Shown one piece after another: positions 53,045 to 61,466 of a stretch of 64,000 nucleotides of DNA. The notes below the pieces were generated by a model. That model saw nothing but the letters and a program-made list of their open reading frames with translations. It did no database searches and was not told the DNA's origin. Made by a program: the position numbers and the translations under genes. The stretch's first letter is position 1; the number at the start of each line of letters is the position of its first letter. Origin of the DNA: an uncultured Christensenellaceae bacterium (GTDB lineage: Bacteria; Bacillota; Clostridia; Christensenellales; Borkfalkiaceae); assembly GCA_910586985.1 (NCBI GenBank), contig CAJUKK010000002.1, positions 1 through 64,000 of the forward strand, read 5' to 3'.

Positions 53045-53127
53045 AAAAAATTTTTTTGCTGTGAAATAAACTTGCACACCGCCTATTCAGAATGGTGGCA
53101 GAAAAACGAAAAAGGAGGTGATATCGG

Positions 53128-53478
53128 GTGCGGGCGAACGAACGTAGGCGAGCGATTCTCGAAACGCTTTGTGAACGTCGGAAAGATACGGAAGTCAATC
53201 TTGCGTTTGAGTTCGGCGTGTCGAGAAGAACGATCGTGAGCGACATATTAGAACTCTCATGCCACTACCCGATATACACCGTTTCGGGAGGAATCGGCGG
53301 AGGCGGAGTGTATGTAGAGGATTGGTACAGGTTGGATTGCAAGTTTTTCACGGACAAGCAGTTGGAATTGGCAGAGCGGATATTGCCGCATTTAGAGGGC
53401 GAGGACTACGAAACGATGCTTTCTATGATACATTCATTTGCCCCCGGAAAGAAAAGAAGGAAGGTGGAACGGAAATGA
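53128..53478 (+). CDS. HTH protein (DeoR/HTH_11-like)
   Basis: 116 residues, GTG start after AAGGAGGTG. The N-terminal winged helix reads RRRAILETLCERRKDTEVNL and FEFGVSRRTIVSDILELSCH, then GGIGGGGVYVEDWYR and a basic end GKKRRKVERK. It is a likely DNA-binding regulator of the element and a candidate for the 11-bp repeats nearby. It overlaps the next ORF by ATGA. Confidence 0.75.
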   Translation: MRANERRRAILETLCERRKDTEVNLAFEFGVSRRTIVSDILELSCHYPIYTVSGGIGGGGVYVEDWYRLDCKFFTDKQLELAERILPHLEGEDYETMLSMIHSFAPGKKRRKVERK

Positions 53479-53789
53479 CGTTAGATCAAGTAAAATCGGA
53501 TTTGAAAGAAATACAGTATTATTACGCGAAACAAAAGGAATTGGACGGTGCGTCGCGCACCGTAGGGGCGAGCAAGATAACGAAGAAAGTAGAACTGTAT
53601 AATGAGGCAGTTCGGAATGCGCCCGTGAAATTGTATGAGGTTTACGTTTCGCTGTATGTGAACAATAACACGCTGCTTACGCTGTCGTTTGATTGGGATT
53701 GCTCGTTAGAGTATGTAAAACGTTTGGCGCGTAAGTTGCGATTGTTTTTGAAAAATCAATTAGAAGGAGGTGAGAAAAATGGATGACTG
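53475..53789 (+). CDS. Hypothetical helical protein of the element
   Basis: 104 residues from the ATG at 53475, overlapping the HTH gene stop. The sequence starts MTLDQVKSDLKEIQYYYAKQ and ends in an amphipathic helical stretch. It resembles small phage or ICE transcription-regulator-like proteins only in size and helix content. The family is not recognised. Confidence 0.55.
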
Positions 53790-54015
53790 TTTGGAAGAAG
53801 CTACGAATGTTTACAGGACGAAGCATTATATCGTGGAACAGGTTCTCGGCATTGACGACAATGAAGTAGAATGTGCGGAATTATGCAGCCACGATACGTT
53901 CTATCGCAGAACGAAGAAGCGCGACGCCGAGTACGAAGAAATGTTCCGTAGCAGAAAGCGGATAGACGGGAAGCGATTGCCCTCTACCATGTCGTCGAGA
54001 AAGTATGTGGATTAA
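53779..54015 (+). CDS. Small hypothetical protein
   Basis: 78 residues. The ATG at 53779 is chosen because AGGAGGTGAG lies just upstream. Sequence MDDCLEEATNVYRTKHYIVE, later RRTKKRDAEYEEMFRSRKRI. Acidic N-terminus and basic C-terminus. Third gene of a tightly packed regulatory trio. Function unknown. Confidence 0.55.
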   Translation: MDDCLEEATNVYRTKHYIVEQVLGIDDNEVECAELCSHDTFYRRTKKRDAEYEEMFRSRKRIDGKRLPSTMSSRKYVD

Positions 54016-54025
54016 GGAAGAAAAG

Positions 54026-54047
54026 CTCCGAGCAATCGGAGTTTTTT
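54026..54047 (+). terminator. Intrinsic terminator after the regulatory trio
   Basis: CTCCG-AGCAAT-CGGAG hairpin followed by TTTTTT, isolating the trio from the next promoter. Confidence 0.8.
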
Positions 54048-54070
54048 CTTGTCATGAAATAGAAAAGCGA

Positions 54071-54155
54071 CCTTTTGGTTTCCTTTTAGTTTCCCATTGG
54101 TTGCCCTTTGGTTTCCTTTTGGTTCCCCGACAAACGGAAAGAAAAGCGGTACAAT
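54071..54155 (+). promoter_or_regulatory. Five 11-bp phased direct repeats plus promoter (copy B)
   Basis: Units at 54071-54081, 54082-54092, 54093-54103, 54104-54114 and 54115-54125 fit CC-n-TTT-G/A-GTT-n. GTT cores are exactly 11 bp apart. A TACAAT -10 box is at 54150-54155, 24 bp after the last unit, identical to copy A at 23.9 kb. The intervening DNA also matches in the GAAAAGC segment. Confidence 0.85.
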
Positions 54156-54391
54156 AGACGTGTAAAACGGCGCAGGGATAGAAACGAAGCGATAACGCTG
54201 CGGAACTTGCAAGCAAAGGGCGGCCGCCTTCCGTAAGGATCGCACGAAACGCAAAGTTTCAAGAAGAGCGCACGATTTACAAAATTACAACTTCATAGAG
54301 AAGTACGTACCGCGAAAAGCGGAGAAAGCGTGTAATTCTTCTCAAAGCCATGCGAGGCTATAAAGCGCGAATCAAAAACAAGGAGTGAATT
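54156..54391 (+). other. Long untranslated leader of the backbone operon
   Basis: About 225 nt between the repeat-controlled promoter and the first start codon. Short stems are visible (CGCAG...CTGCG, GGGCGGCCGCC, CCGCGAAAAGCGG) but no riboswitch I recognise. Confidence 0.45.
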
Positions 54392-54724
54392 ATGGCAGAT
54401 AAAAATAAGCCTACCGCGACACCGGCAACGCCTGCAGCACCCGCCGAGGGGCAACATCGCAACTATAACGAGCGGCGTTGGATGAAACCCTCCAAGCGCG
54501 CCGAAGGGTATGCGAAAGACCGCAGAGCAAAGGTTCATACCTACGGACCGAAGGAAGGGCAGGAACTCACGGAGTACGATAAAGGTATCCGTTCGGGATA
54601 CCTGCTCGCCCAAAGCGATCACGCCGGAATGTACAAATTCAAGAAGGCGTTGAGCGAAGGCAAATCGGTGGAAGAAGCAAGATCGATTTCGAGAACGAAG
54701 GGCAAGCCGAAGGACGCGGCGTAA
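54392..54724 (+). CDS. Hypothetical basic protein, element operon first gene
   Basis: 110 residues with AAGGAGTGAATT upstream. A low-complexity Pro/Thr/Ala N-terminus follows MADKN; then RRWMKPSKRAEGYAKDRRAK and AQSDHAGMYKFKKALSEGKS. Strongly basic, so it may bind DNA or be structural. The family is not recognised. The next protein also begins MADKN. Confidence 0.6.
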   Translation: MADKNKPTATPATPAAPAEGQHRNYNERRWMKPSKRAEGYAKDRRAKVHTYGPKEGQELTEYDKGIRSGYLLAQSDHAGMYKFKKALSEGKSVEEARSISRTKGKPKDAA

Positions 54725-54745
54725 AAGAAACAGGAGGATTTTGAG

Positions 54746-55093
54746 ATGGCAGATAAGAACATTTTCGTAGAGCGGGATACGTTCGAGAAAGACGGAAAGG
54801 AATACTACTCGTATTTCATTAAAGGCGTTGTGCGCGGGAAAGAGGTGCGCGTCATGATCTTTCCGCCCGACAAAGGCGGATATACCGTGCTGGATATCGT
54901 GTTCGGCAAGGAGATGAAGGCGGAACTCACGCTCACGCCTTACGAGATCAAGGACGAGAGCACGGGCAGAGTCGTTAAGGGCAACACCTACGGCGTGCGC
55001 ACCGTGGACGAGGAAACGAGCGAAGTGTACGAATGCAAGGTAAAACCTTTCCGCGATTCGGACAAAACGCTGCTCAATATGCTGTTGAGATAA
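54746..55093 (+). CDS. Hypothetical beta-rich protein
   Basis: 115 residues, CAGGAGG upstream. MADKNIFVERDTFEKDGKEY, then GVVRGKEVRVMIFPPDKGGY and mostly strands. It looks like a small beta-barrel, possibly OB-like, as seen in single-stranded-DNA-handling proteins of mobile elements. That resemblance is weak, and no family is claimed. Confidence 0.55.
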   Translation: MADKNIFVERDTFEKDGKEYYSYFIKGVVRGKEVRVMIFPPDKGGYTVLDIVFGKEMKAELTLTPYEIKDESTGRVVKGNTYGVRTVDEETSEVYECKVKPFRDSDKTLLNMLLR

Positions 55094-55164
55094 CGGCATA
55101 AGCAAAGGGCGGCTTGCGGTGGGAAAACATTGCAAGCCGCTTTCATTTTTTTTCGGAGGTAAAC

Positions 55165-56181
55165 ATGAATAAGACAATTTACAAAATCATGATTCCGTTG
55201 ATTGTATTCGTGTTATCCGCAATCCTGTTGACCGTAGGCTTATGCGGTTATTTCGGGAAGGCGGGTAACAGCGGGCATATCGCGGAAGTAACGGACGGTG
55301 CTGGAAACGAAATTCTGGCGGACGGAACGGCGCAGGATATGCCGGAGAGAATGGTATTCGGCGTGAGAGCGCTTGCGGCTACCACACCCGTGGCGGAAAC
55401 GGACACTTCGGTAACGCTGACCGCAACGGTTAATCCCCTCAATGCGGACAACAAAGCGGTAGATTGGTGGGCTGCATGGAAGAATCCTGCGTCTGAATGG
55501 GCTATTGGAAAAGACGTATCGGAATATATGACGGTCACGCCGCAAACGGACGGTGCGCTTACGGCAACGGTGAGTTGCAAAAAGGCATTCGGGGAGAGGA
55601 TCAAAATAAAGGTAGTGTCACGGGATAATCCTGCGGTGTCGGCGGAATGTTTGTGCGATTACGTTAGGCGCGTGACGGATATGACGGTAACTTTGAAAGA
55701 GGGAACGAACGAAACGACCGTTATTCAGCTTGAGAGCGGGAAGGAATATAATGCGATTTATACACCGCAATTTGGCGAGGGAACGGTATCGGCACAAGCG
55801 GCTTGCATCAGCCGAAAAATACAAATGACGGATGAGTTCGTTGCGGCAATCCATGCTTACAATCAATATATGTCAACTACGGTAACGGCAAGCGCGGTTG
55901 ATGCAAATTCGTTTACGGCAAACAGGAGTTTTATGTATGAGCTCGGCGGAAACAATCAGGCAATTCAGACTTCGCTCAATACGATTTATGCAAGCGGAGT
56001 TCGGGACGCAATCAAAAAGGTATCGTCGGCGCACGCTACGGTAACGATCGAAATAGCAATTCGTTACGGCGATGTTGTCAGCGACACTATGACAAAAACG
56101 CTGTCCGTCAAATTTAGCGACGACGCTATGGCGGTGAGAGTGCAGAGTGTGGATTTAGACCGTTCCACGCTCGCCATGTAA
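55165..56181 (+). CDS. Membrane-anchored Ig-like protein 1
   Basis: 338 residues from the ATG at 55165 (CGGAGG upstream). Membrane anchor YKIMIPLIVFVLSAILLTVG near residues 5-25. An Ig/Big-like domain follows (TSVTLTATVNPLNADNKAVD, then VTPQTDGALTATVSC and RIKIKVVSRDNPAVSAECLC). The last residues VQSVDLDRSTLAM resemble the first strand of a Big_2 domain, but the protein ends there. It is paralogous to the next gene. Probably exposed outside the cell; role unknown. Confidence 0.65.
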   Translation: MNKTIYKIMIPLIVFVLSAILLTVGLCGYFGKAGNSGHIAEVTDGAGNEILADGTAQDMPERMVFGVRALAATTPVAETDTSVTLTATVNPLNADNKAVDWWAAWKNPASEWAIGKDVSEYMTVTPQTDGALTATVSCKKAFGERIKIKVVSRDNPAVSAECLCDYVRRVTDMTVTLKEGTNETTVIQLESGKEYNAIYTPQFGEGTVSAQAACISRKIQMTDEFVAAIHAYNQYMSTTVTASAVDANSFTANRSFMYELGGNNQAIQTSLNTIYASGVRDAIKKVSSAHATVTIEIAIRYGDVVSDTMTKTLSVKFSDDAMAVRVQSVDLDRSTLAM

Positions 56182-56193
56182 GGAGGTAAATTT

Positions 56194-57426
56194 ATGAATA
56201 ACGAATTACAAGACCACAAGAAGTCGGATACCGTGAAATGGATCTTAACGCTTGTAGCGTTTATCCTTGTCGGTATCATGATTATCGGTATCATTTGCGG
56301 TTGGTTCGACGGCGCAAAGAAAGAATCGGACAAACAGCAAACAGAGCAAACTCAAACGGGCGGGTTGCTCGTCGGGGAGAGTAAAGGCAACGGCATCGCG
56401 CTGATGAGTGCGGTCATTCCTACGTCTGAATATGCAAGCTACGGAATCTCTGCGCAGTCGGAAAGTGCGGTAACGCTCACGGCAACGGTGCAACCGGACA
56501 ACACGGCGGAGAACACGGGCGTGGATTGGGCGATGAAGTGGAAGAACGCTTCTTCTTCGTGGGCTACGGGCAAGTCTGTTACGGACTACGTAACGCTTAC
56601 GCCGAACGGCGAGGGATTTATGGAGAGTAAAACCGTAACGCTTAACAACCTGCAACCGTTCGGGGAGCAGATTATTGTAACGGCAACGGCGCAGGACAAT
56701 CCCCAAGTAACGGCGACCTGTACGTTAGACTATGCACAAAAAGTAACGGATTTTTCGCTATCGTTCGGAAGCGTAAACTGTAACTTCGGCGGAAAGACGC
56801 TCGTAACGGTGGAACTCAACGAGAACGGAACGCCTACGGGCGGAATACCTTCTTTAACGCCTACAAAGACCGACGTATATACGGTTGCCACGCAGATGAC
56901 GGCGGAATATCGGCTTTCGATTCCAGACCTCACTTACGATGAGGAAAACAACCGCCCCAATGCGAAATATTGGTTGACGCGATACGGCGACGCATACGGC
57001 GTATATAGCCATGCGCAATTCTTTTCCTATACGGAATCGGGCAATTATGGCAGTATTTCTTATGCGACGATACAGAACTATTCCGTTGCGGAGAACGGAC
57101 TGTATTTCGGGATTCCGTTCATGGTGCAGAACATGGGGTTGACGTTTTCGAGCGGAGGTATGGGGGCATTCCCTACGACCACGGGTAACTATACGCCTGC
57201 GAGTATTATCGAGATGATCGAGGGGCCGGAACAAATAGAAGGAAATATAATCCACTATTCAAATGCGGCATACGATATGTTCACGCTTACGGTAACAGTG
57301 CAATCGAAAGTAGGGGATACAGTTTATGCATCGGTTACGAAGGAGACGAATTTCCGCATGCAGAACTATACGAACATTTCGCCCGTCAATGCAATGAGCG
57401 TCGATCAATCGTCCGTAACCTTTTGA
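56194..57426 (+). CDS. Membrane-anchored Ig-like protein 2
   Basis: 410 residues, AAGGAGG upstream. One membrane segment (VKWILTLVAFILVGIMIIGI) near residues 14-35, then an Ig-like region (SAVTLTATVQPDNTAENTGV, WKNASSSWATGKSVTDYVTL, IVTATAQDNPQVTATCTLDY) clearly related to the previous protein. The remaining 200 residues are beta-rich. It too ends with a lone strand-like motif, NAMSVDQSSVTF. Likely extracellular and acting with its neighbour. Confidence 0.65.
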   Translation: MNNELQDHKKSDTVKWILTLVAFILVGIMIIGIICGWFDGAKKESDKQQTEQTQTGGLLVGESKGNGIALMSAVIPTSEYASYGISAQSESAVTLTATVQPDNTAENTGVDWAMKWKNASSSWATGKSVTDYVTLTPNGEGFMESKTVTLNNLQPFGEQIIVTATAQDNPQVTATCTLDYAQKVTDFSLSFGSVNCNFGGKTLVTVELNENGTPTGGIPSLTPTKTDVYTVATQMTAEYRLSIPDLTYDEENNRPNAKYWLTRYGDAYGVYSHAQFFSYTESGNYGSISYATIQNYSVAENGLYFGIPFMVQNMGLTFSSGGMGAFPTTTGNYTPASIIEMIEGPEQIEGNIIHYSNAAYDMFTLTVTVQSKVGDTVYASVTKETNFRMQNYTNISPVNAMSVDQSSVTF

Positions 57427-57440
57427 TAAAAGGAGGTCTC

Positions 57441-58322
57441 ATGAAGGTAGCAAAAATCATTACAGGCGTCATTGTCGTGCTGGTCGTTGCGCTCGTCGTC
57501 GGGCTTGTGTTCAAGTTCACGAACGGATTCAACGAGGACTTCAAGACGTTTTACTTGGAACAGGACGGCAAGCAGATTTTAACGAGCGAAACGGAAACGG
57601 CGTTTGTGCAGGGCGAGCAGTACCGTTATGAAGTCAAGTACACCTTTGACGGCGGGAAATCCGAGCCGAAGGGGTACAACGTAAAAGTCGTGCCGAACGG
57701 GAAAATCAAGCTCTCGTTCAAGGCGGACGGCAAGCAGTATTCGTATGCGGACGCGAAGGATCTTACAAGCGCGTTCAGTATCAAGAAGGCAGCGAGCGCG
57801 TTTACCATTACCATTCCCGCAGAACTAACGCTCAAAGGCGTGTTGGAAAAGGTGTACGGAAAGACGGTGGAGGTGGAAGAACCGAAAGGATATCTCTACA
57901 CGCTCGTCGTCAGCTCGTATAACGAAAAGGTAACGTATAAGATCAACTTCTCTCTTGCGATCAACGTGGAAGGCATTGAACTTGACAAGGACGGGATCGT
58001 ATTCGGCGGGGAAGGCGAACAGGGCGGCAACGGCAATCAGAGCGAACCGGAAGTTGCGGCAGAGTATGAGATCACCTACGAGATTGCCTATTCCTTTGAC
58101 GATACGCCGATAGCGGTAGAGCTCCCCACGAAAGCGCGCACGGGAGAGACGGTCGAGTTTACGGCGATCCCCGAAAGGCGGTATGAAGACTACGGGGTAT
58201 GGGCGGAGGTGTACGACAAGGCGAGCGGTGAGTTTCTGTATTACGCCACGACGGAATCCTACGGACATTGTTCGTTCGAGATGCCCGCGTGTAACGCGCA
58301 CTTGAAAATCTATCACGTTTAG
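57441..58322 (+). CDS. Membrane-anchored beta-rich protein 3
   Basis: 293 residues from the ATG at 57441 (AAAGGAGG upstream). N-terminal anchor IITGVIVVLVVALVVGLVFK, then two extracellular beta domains. The second, near residues 210-293, reads YEITYEIAYSFDDTPIAVEL and ends in FEMPACNAHLKIYHV. The family is not recognised. Same operon and topology as the two Ig-like proteins. Confidence 0.6.
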   Translation: MKVAKIITGVIVVLVVALVVGLVFKFTNGFNEDFKTFYLEQDGKQILTSETETAFVQGEQYRYEVKYTFDGGKSEPKGYNVKVVPNGKIKLSFKADGKQYSYADAKDLTSAFSIKKAASAFTITIPAELTLKGVLEKVYGKTVEVEEPKGYLYTLVVSSYNEKVTYKINFSLAINVEGIELDKDGIVFGGEGEQGGNGNQSEPEVAAEYEITYEIAYSFDDTPIAVELPTKARTGETVEFTAIPERRYEDYGVWAEVYDKASGEFLYYATTESYGHCSFEMPACNAHLKIYHV

Positions 58323-58331
58323 GAGGCGTAA

Positions 58332-60614
58332 ATGAAAACGATTTGGAAACATATCGGCGCGGCGTTTTTGTCCGTGCTGTTCCTGTTCTCGTTTCTTTTA
58401 CCGCCTACCATGTACGAGGTAGCCCGTGCGGATACAGAATTGTCGCCGCAGGAGAAGTACGAGCAGACGGACGTGTTGGAGGACTTGCAGGAAGCAACGA
58501 TCGGCGGAAAGCCGTTCGATTTACAGGATTATCCCCATAACGGGAAAGGCAGCCCTCAAATCGTTTCGTTCGTGGAGTTTTGCTATTCCTATTACGAGGA
58601 AAAGCAAGACGACTATGCGTTCTACGTCTATGTGTACAATCCGCAGGACGCCGCGTTCGATACGAACACCGAGCGGAACAAAATACAACTTTCTACGGGT
58701 AGAAACGGTGGGTACAAGAAATACCCGTTGGCGTTCGTAAGGTATTCGCAAAACGCGGGATACGAAGGACGGTTTTATAAGTTCAAGGTACAGCTCACGA
58801 ATGCCGAGCGGGAAACAATCTGGCAAAGCGTGGAGGAAAACAAGCGGGAATACCGTATCAGCGGGATCGAGCTGTCAGTCGGGAACGTCGTCGAAGAGTA
58901 CGGGTGCGAACAGGTCTATACATACAGCGGTTATGCGCTCGGGTACGGCTCGCCGCTTGCGGAGAACGACACGCTGTCCTGCACCGTGGACGGAATAGAA
59001 ACGTATTTGTCGCTCGACGTGCAATCCACCTACTACCGCCCGAAAGGAACGCATGAGGACGGCTACACGAGGGACACGCTGCATTCGGTGTACTTCTCCG
59101 TTCCGAACGAGATTATCGAAGAATACGGCGAAATGTCGGCGGTACACGCAACGTGGCTCAACGCCTACACCGCGCCTATGCTGGTAACGGGCAATAAGAC
59201 GGTTTACGACACGCTGTTACCGTATATCGGGAAATATGTGGACGGGAGCACGATCAAGGAATACGAGAACACCGAATTTCCCTATGCGATCATTGCAACG
59301 AAGGCGGTGGAAGGCTTCCGCGACGACAATGAGATGGCGCCGATGGCGGGGTATTACGTCTATAACGCTTACCATGATTTTACGGCGACGCCCGATTATG
59401 ACCGCTACATCAATTACCTGAACTATTTGTTCTATGCGGGCGAGGGGACGGATTCGGCGGACGATTACACGCTGTCTGCGGAAATGATTATCGGGGATAA
59501 GAAGAACGGCGTCAAGGGCTGGCTGGAAACGTACACGAACAAATTCGGCGGAACGCTTGTAAACAATCGGTATTCGTCGGCGCTGTTTGAAAAGGTGGAC
59601 GAAAAGTTCACGGACAAGACCATTACGGGCGACGAGGAATACGAGCTTGCGGATTTAACGCTTTCGTCGAACCCGTGGCGCGTATGGCTGGGGCAAGACA
59701 TTACACAGGTTGAAAGCGAAAAGTATTCCTCCGTAAACGCAATTCAGAAAGTAACGGCAGATGATTTCAGTTTTTATTCGGATAAAGGCGTATTCTGCGA
59801 AAAGTTTTATGTGGACGAGAGCGACTATAACGATTTTAAGGCTTATGTGAAAGCGGCGGAAAGCAGGAAAGAAACGACGTATTTGTTTCGGTATCACCTG
59901 TCGGAGTACGTTGCCAACGAAGCCACGGAATACGAGCGCACCTCGACCTACTATATCTTTCAAGGCAACTACGGGACGTATAAGACAATCGATACGAATG
60001 CGTACTTTGCGCAAATGTGGATACAGCTTGATTTCGATATTATCGACCTCACGTTTACGAAGGACAACGTGGAAACAATCATTCCCGTAACCATGTCGCC
60101 TATGGATATCGCGGCGGACGCGGCTCCGCCCGTAAGCACGCAGACGGACAAAAAGCCGCTTGCTTGGTGGCAGATTTTGCTCGGCGTGATTGCGCTGATC
60201 GTCATTATTGTGCTGCTCATAAAGTTTGCGCCGTGGCTTATCTACGGGATCGGGAAATTGGTTGCCGCACCGTTCAAGGCGTTGGGGAAACTGTGTAGCT
60301 CCGGCAAAGAACGACGACGGGAGAAGTGGGAGAAAAAGAAGCTCGAGCGGCAAGGGAAGAAAGCGCGAAAGCAAGTAGATAAGCAGTTCGACGATTTTCA
60401 TAAAAAGTGCAAGCGCGAGGATAGGGAAGTTCAGAAGAATTGGCAAAAGGTTGACGTGGAAGCGTTAAAGAAAAAGATTTGGTCGGGCGAGAAGAGTGAG
60501 AGCGAGTTGACGAAAACCGAACGCTATGCGCTTAATCAGGACGAGGAGTGGTTGATCGAGAAAGAGATCGAGGAAGCCGCGTGCGGGTATTACGACGATA
60601 TGGATTGGTGGTAA
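58332..60614 (+). CDS. Large secreted-membrane protein with C-terminal anchor and basic tail
   Basis: 760 residues, AGGAGG upstream. Signal peptide (HIGAAFLSVLFLFSFLLPPT) at residues 7-30, an ectodomain of about 580 residues, a membrane segment near residues 613-640 (WWQILLGVIALIVIIVLLIK) and a cytoplasmic Lys/Arg-rich coiled coil. The topology (ectodomain out, charged tail in) would suit a structural or gating subunit contacting a cytoplasmic ATPase. The family is not recognised. Confidence 0.65.
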   Translation: MKTIWKHIGAAFLSVLFLFSFLLPPTMYEVARADTELSPQEKYEQTDVLEDLQEATIGGKPFDLQDYPHNGKGSPQIVSFVEFCYSYYEEKQDDYAFYVYVYNPQDAAFDTNTERNKIQLSTGRNGGYKKYPLAFVRYSQNAGYEGRFYKFKVQLTNAERETIWQSVEENKREYRISGIELSVGNVVEEYGCEQVYTYSGYALGYGSPLAENDTLSCTVDGIETYLSLDVQSTYYRPKGTHEDGYTRDTLHSVYFSVPNEIIEEYGEMSAVHATWLNAYTAPMLVTGNKTVYDTLLPYIGKYVDGSTIKEYENTEFPYAIIATKAVEGFRDDNEMAPMAGYYVYNAYHDFTATPDYDRYINYLNYLFYAGEGTDSADDYTLSAEMIIGDKKNGVKGWLETYTNKFGGTLVNNRYSSALFEKVDEKFTDKTITGDEEYELADLTLSSNPWRVWLGQDITQVESEKYSSVNAIQKVTADDFSFYSDKGVFCEKFYVDESDYNDFKAYVKAAESRKETTYLFRYHLSEYVANEATEYERTSTYYIFQGNYGTYKTIDTNAYFAQMWIQLDFDIIDLTFTKDNVETIIPVTMSPMDIAADAAPPVSTQTDKKPLAWWQILLGVIALIVIIVLLIKFAPWLIYGIGKLVAAPFKALGKLCSSGKERRREKWEKKKLERQGKKARKQVDKQFDDFHKKCKREDREVQKNWQKVDVEALKKKIWSGEKSESELTKTERYALNQDEEWLIEKEIEEAACGYYDDMDWW

Positions 60615-60629
60615 TGTAGCATAAAAAAA

Positions 60630-60656
60630 GCGGCTACGGTGTTTTGCCGTAGCCGC
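60630..60656 (-). terminator. Terminator at the end of the toxin gene
   Basis: A perfect 10-bp hairpin (60630-60639 with 60647-60656) is followed leftward by a run of T on the minus strand (A-run at 60623-60629). It overlaps the last codons of the toxin gene and may stop both strands. Confidence 0.8.
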
Positions 60657-60990
60657 AAATATTCGTAATATTCGTTTGTTTTAGAGCAGCGACTTGATTT
60701 TGTTTTCCGTACACGACGGAGATTACCGAAACGGTTTGGGTTTCCTCCGTAACGATATAGTAGACGAAAAATCCTTTTATAAGGAATTTGCGGATACCCT
60801 TGCTATGCCACGGTTCTTCCTCCACCAAAGGATGGCGTTCGGGCATCGAGTTCAGTTTTGCAATCGCATTTTGTAGGGTATCGAGCCATTTCATCGCCGT
60901 GTCGGGAACAAGCAAAATTTCCGAAATGTATTTTGTCGTCGCGGACAGTTGCGAAAGGGCAAGCGGCATGATTTTAACTTTGTACGTCAT
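60634..60990 (-). CDS. RelE/ParE-type toxin
   Basis: 118 residues from the ATG at 60990. MTYKVKIMPLALSQLSATTK, then MPERHPLVEEEPWHSKGIRK and FLIKGFFVYYIVTEETQTVS, the ParE/RelE pattern. It should act as a ribosome-dependent nuclease or gyrase poison held in check by the antitoxin, whose 3' end overlaps its start. Confidence 0.85.
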   Translation of the reverse strand: MTYKVKIMPLALSQLSATTKYISEILLVPDTAMKWLDTLQNAIAKLNSMPERHPLVEEEPWHSKGIRKFLIKGFFVYYIVTEETQTVSVISVVYGKQNQVAALKQTNITNICGYGKTP

Positions 60991-61288
60991 GACGGATTTC
61001 CTTTTGTAACATATCAAAAGCGGCGTCAAGCTCAATCCCTTCGCCGTTCATTGCTTGGTTATAGCCTTCTTCCAACATGGCGTCGAATTCTTCCTTACTC
61101 ATTGTGTCGAGCGTGGGGAGTTTCGGCACGGTCAAGGGATAGGGAACGCCGCCGGTATAAATGATTTGCCGATACAAGGTGTCGATCAATACCGAAACGG
61201 GAAGTCCTAATTTTTCCAACACGGCTTCCGCCTGTTGTTTAACTTCGGGTTGCACTCTTACGGATACGTTGGCGCTTTTATTTGCCAT
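60974..61288 (-). CDS. RelB/DinJ-type antitoxin
   Basis: 104 residues from the ATG at 61288 (AGGAGGTAATCAT upstream). The N-terminal ribbon-helix-helix reads ANVSVRVQPEVKQQAEAVLE and KLGLPVSVLIDTLYRQI. It binds its own promoter and neutralises the downstream toxin. The pair is inserted against the direction of the surrounding operon and probably stabilises the element. Confidence 0.88.
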   Translation of the reverse strand: MANKSANVSVRVQPEVKQQAEAVLEKLGLPVSVLIDTLYRQIIYTGGVPYPLTVPKLPTLDTMSKEEFDAMLEEGYNQAMNGEGIELDAAFDMLQKEIRHDVQS

Positions 61289-61307
61289 ATGATTACCTCC
61301 TGATAAT

Positions 61308-61336
61308 AGTATACCACAATGTATCGCAAATTGCAA
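61308..61336 (-). promoter_or_regulatory. Promoter of the toxin-antitoxin operon
   Basis: Leftward TTGCAA (61331-61336), a 17-bp spacer, TATACT (61308-61313), just before the antitoxin ribosome site. Confidence 0.7.
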
Positions 61337-61367
61337 CACGAAAATAAAAAATTATGGAGAAAAATTC

Positions 61368-61466
61368 ATGAAAATCATTAAAAGGATAATCGCGGTAACG
61401 GTAGTTATCGTTGCCGTGTTACTTGTGAGCTATCTGATATATACGGGAGGACAAGTCCATGCGTAG
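61368..61466 (+). CDS. 32-residue single-pass membrane peptide
   Basis: ATG at 61368 with GGAGA upstream. The peptide is a basic start (MKIIKR), one hydrophobic helix (AVTVVIVAVLLVSYLIY) and TGGQVHA. Its stop overlaps the start of the ATPase gene by 8 bp. It could be a small coat- or pilin-like subunit, a holin-like peptide, or just a coupling leader. Confidence 0.55.
   Translation: MKIIKRIIAVTVVIVAVLLVSYLIYTGGQVHA

Noticed and set aside
54350..54388. A 12-codon leader peptide before the backbone operon
   Set aside because: No ribosome site precedes its ATG, and its end simply overlaps the Shine-Dalgarno of the next gene.
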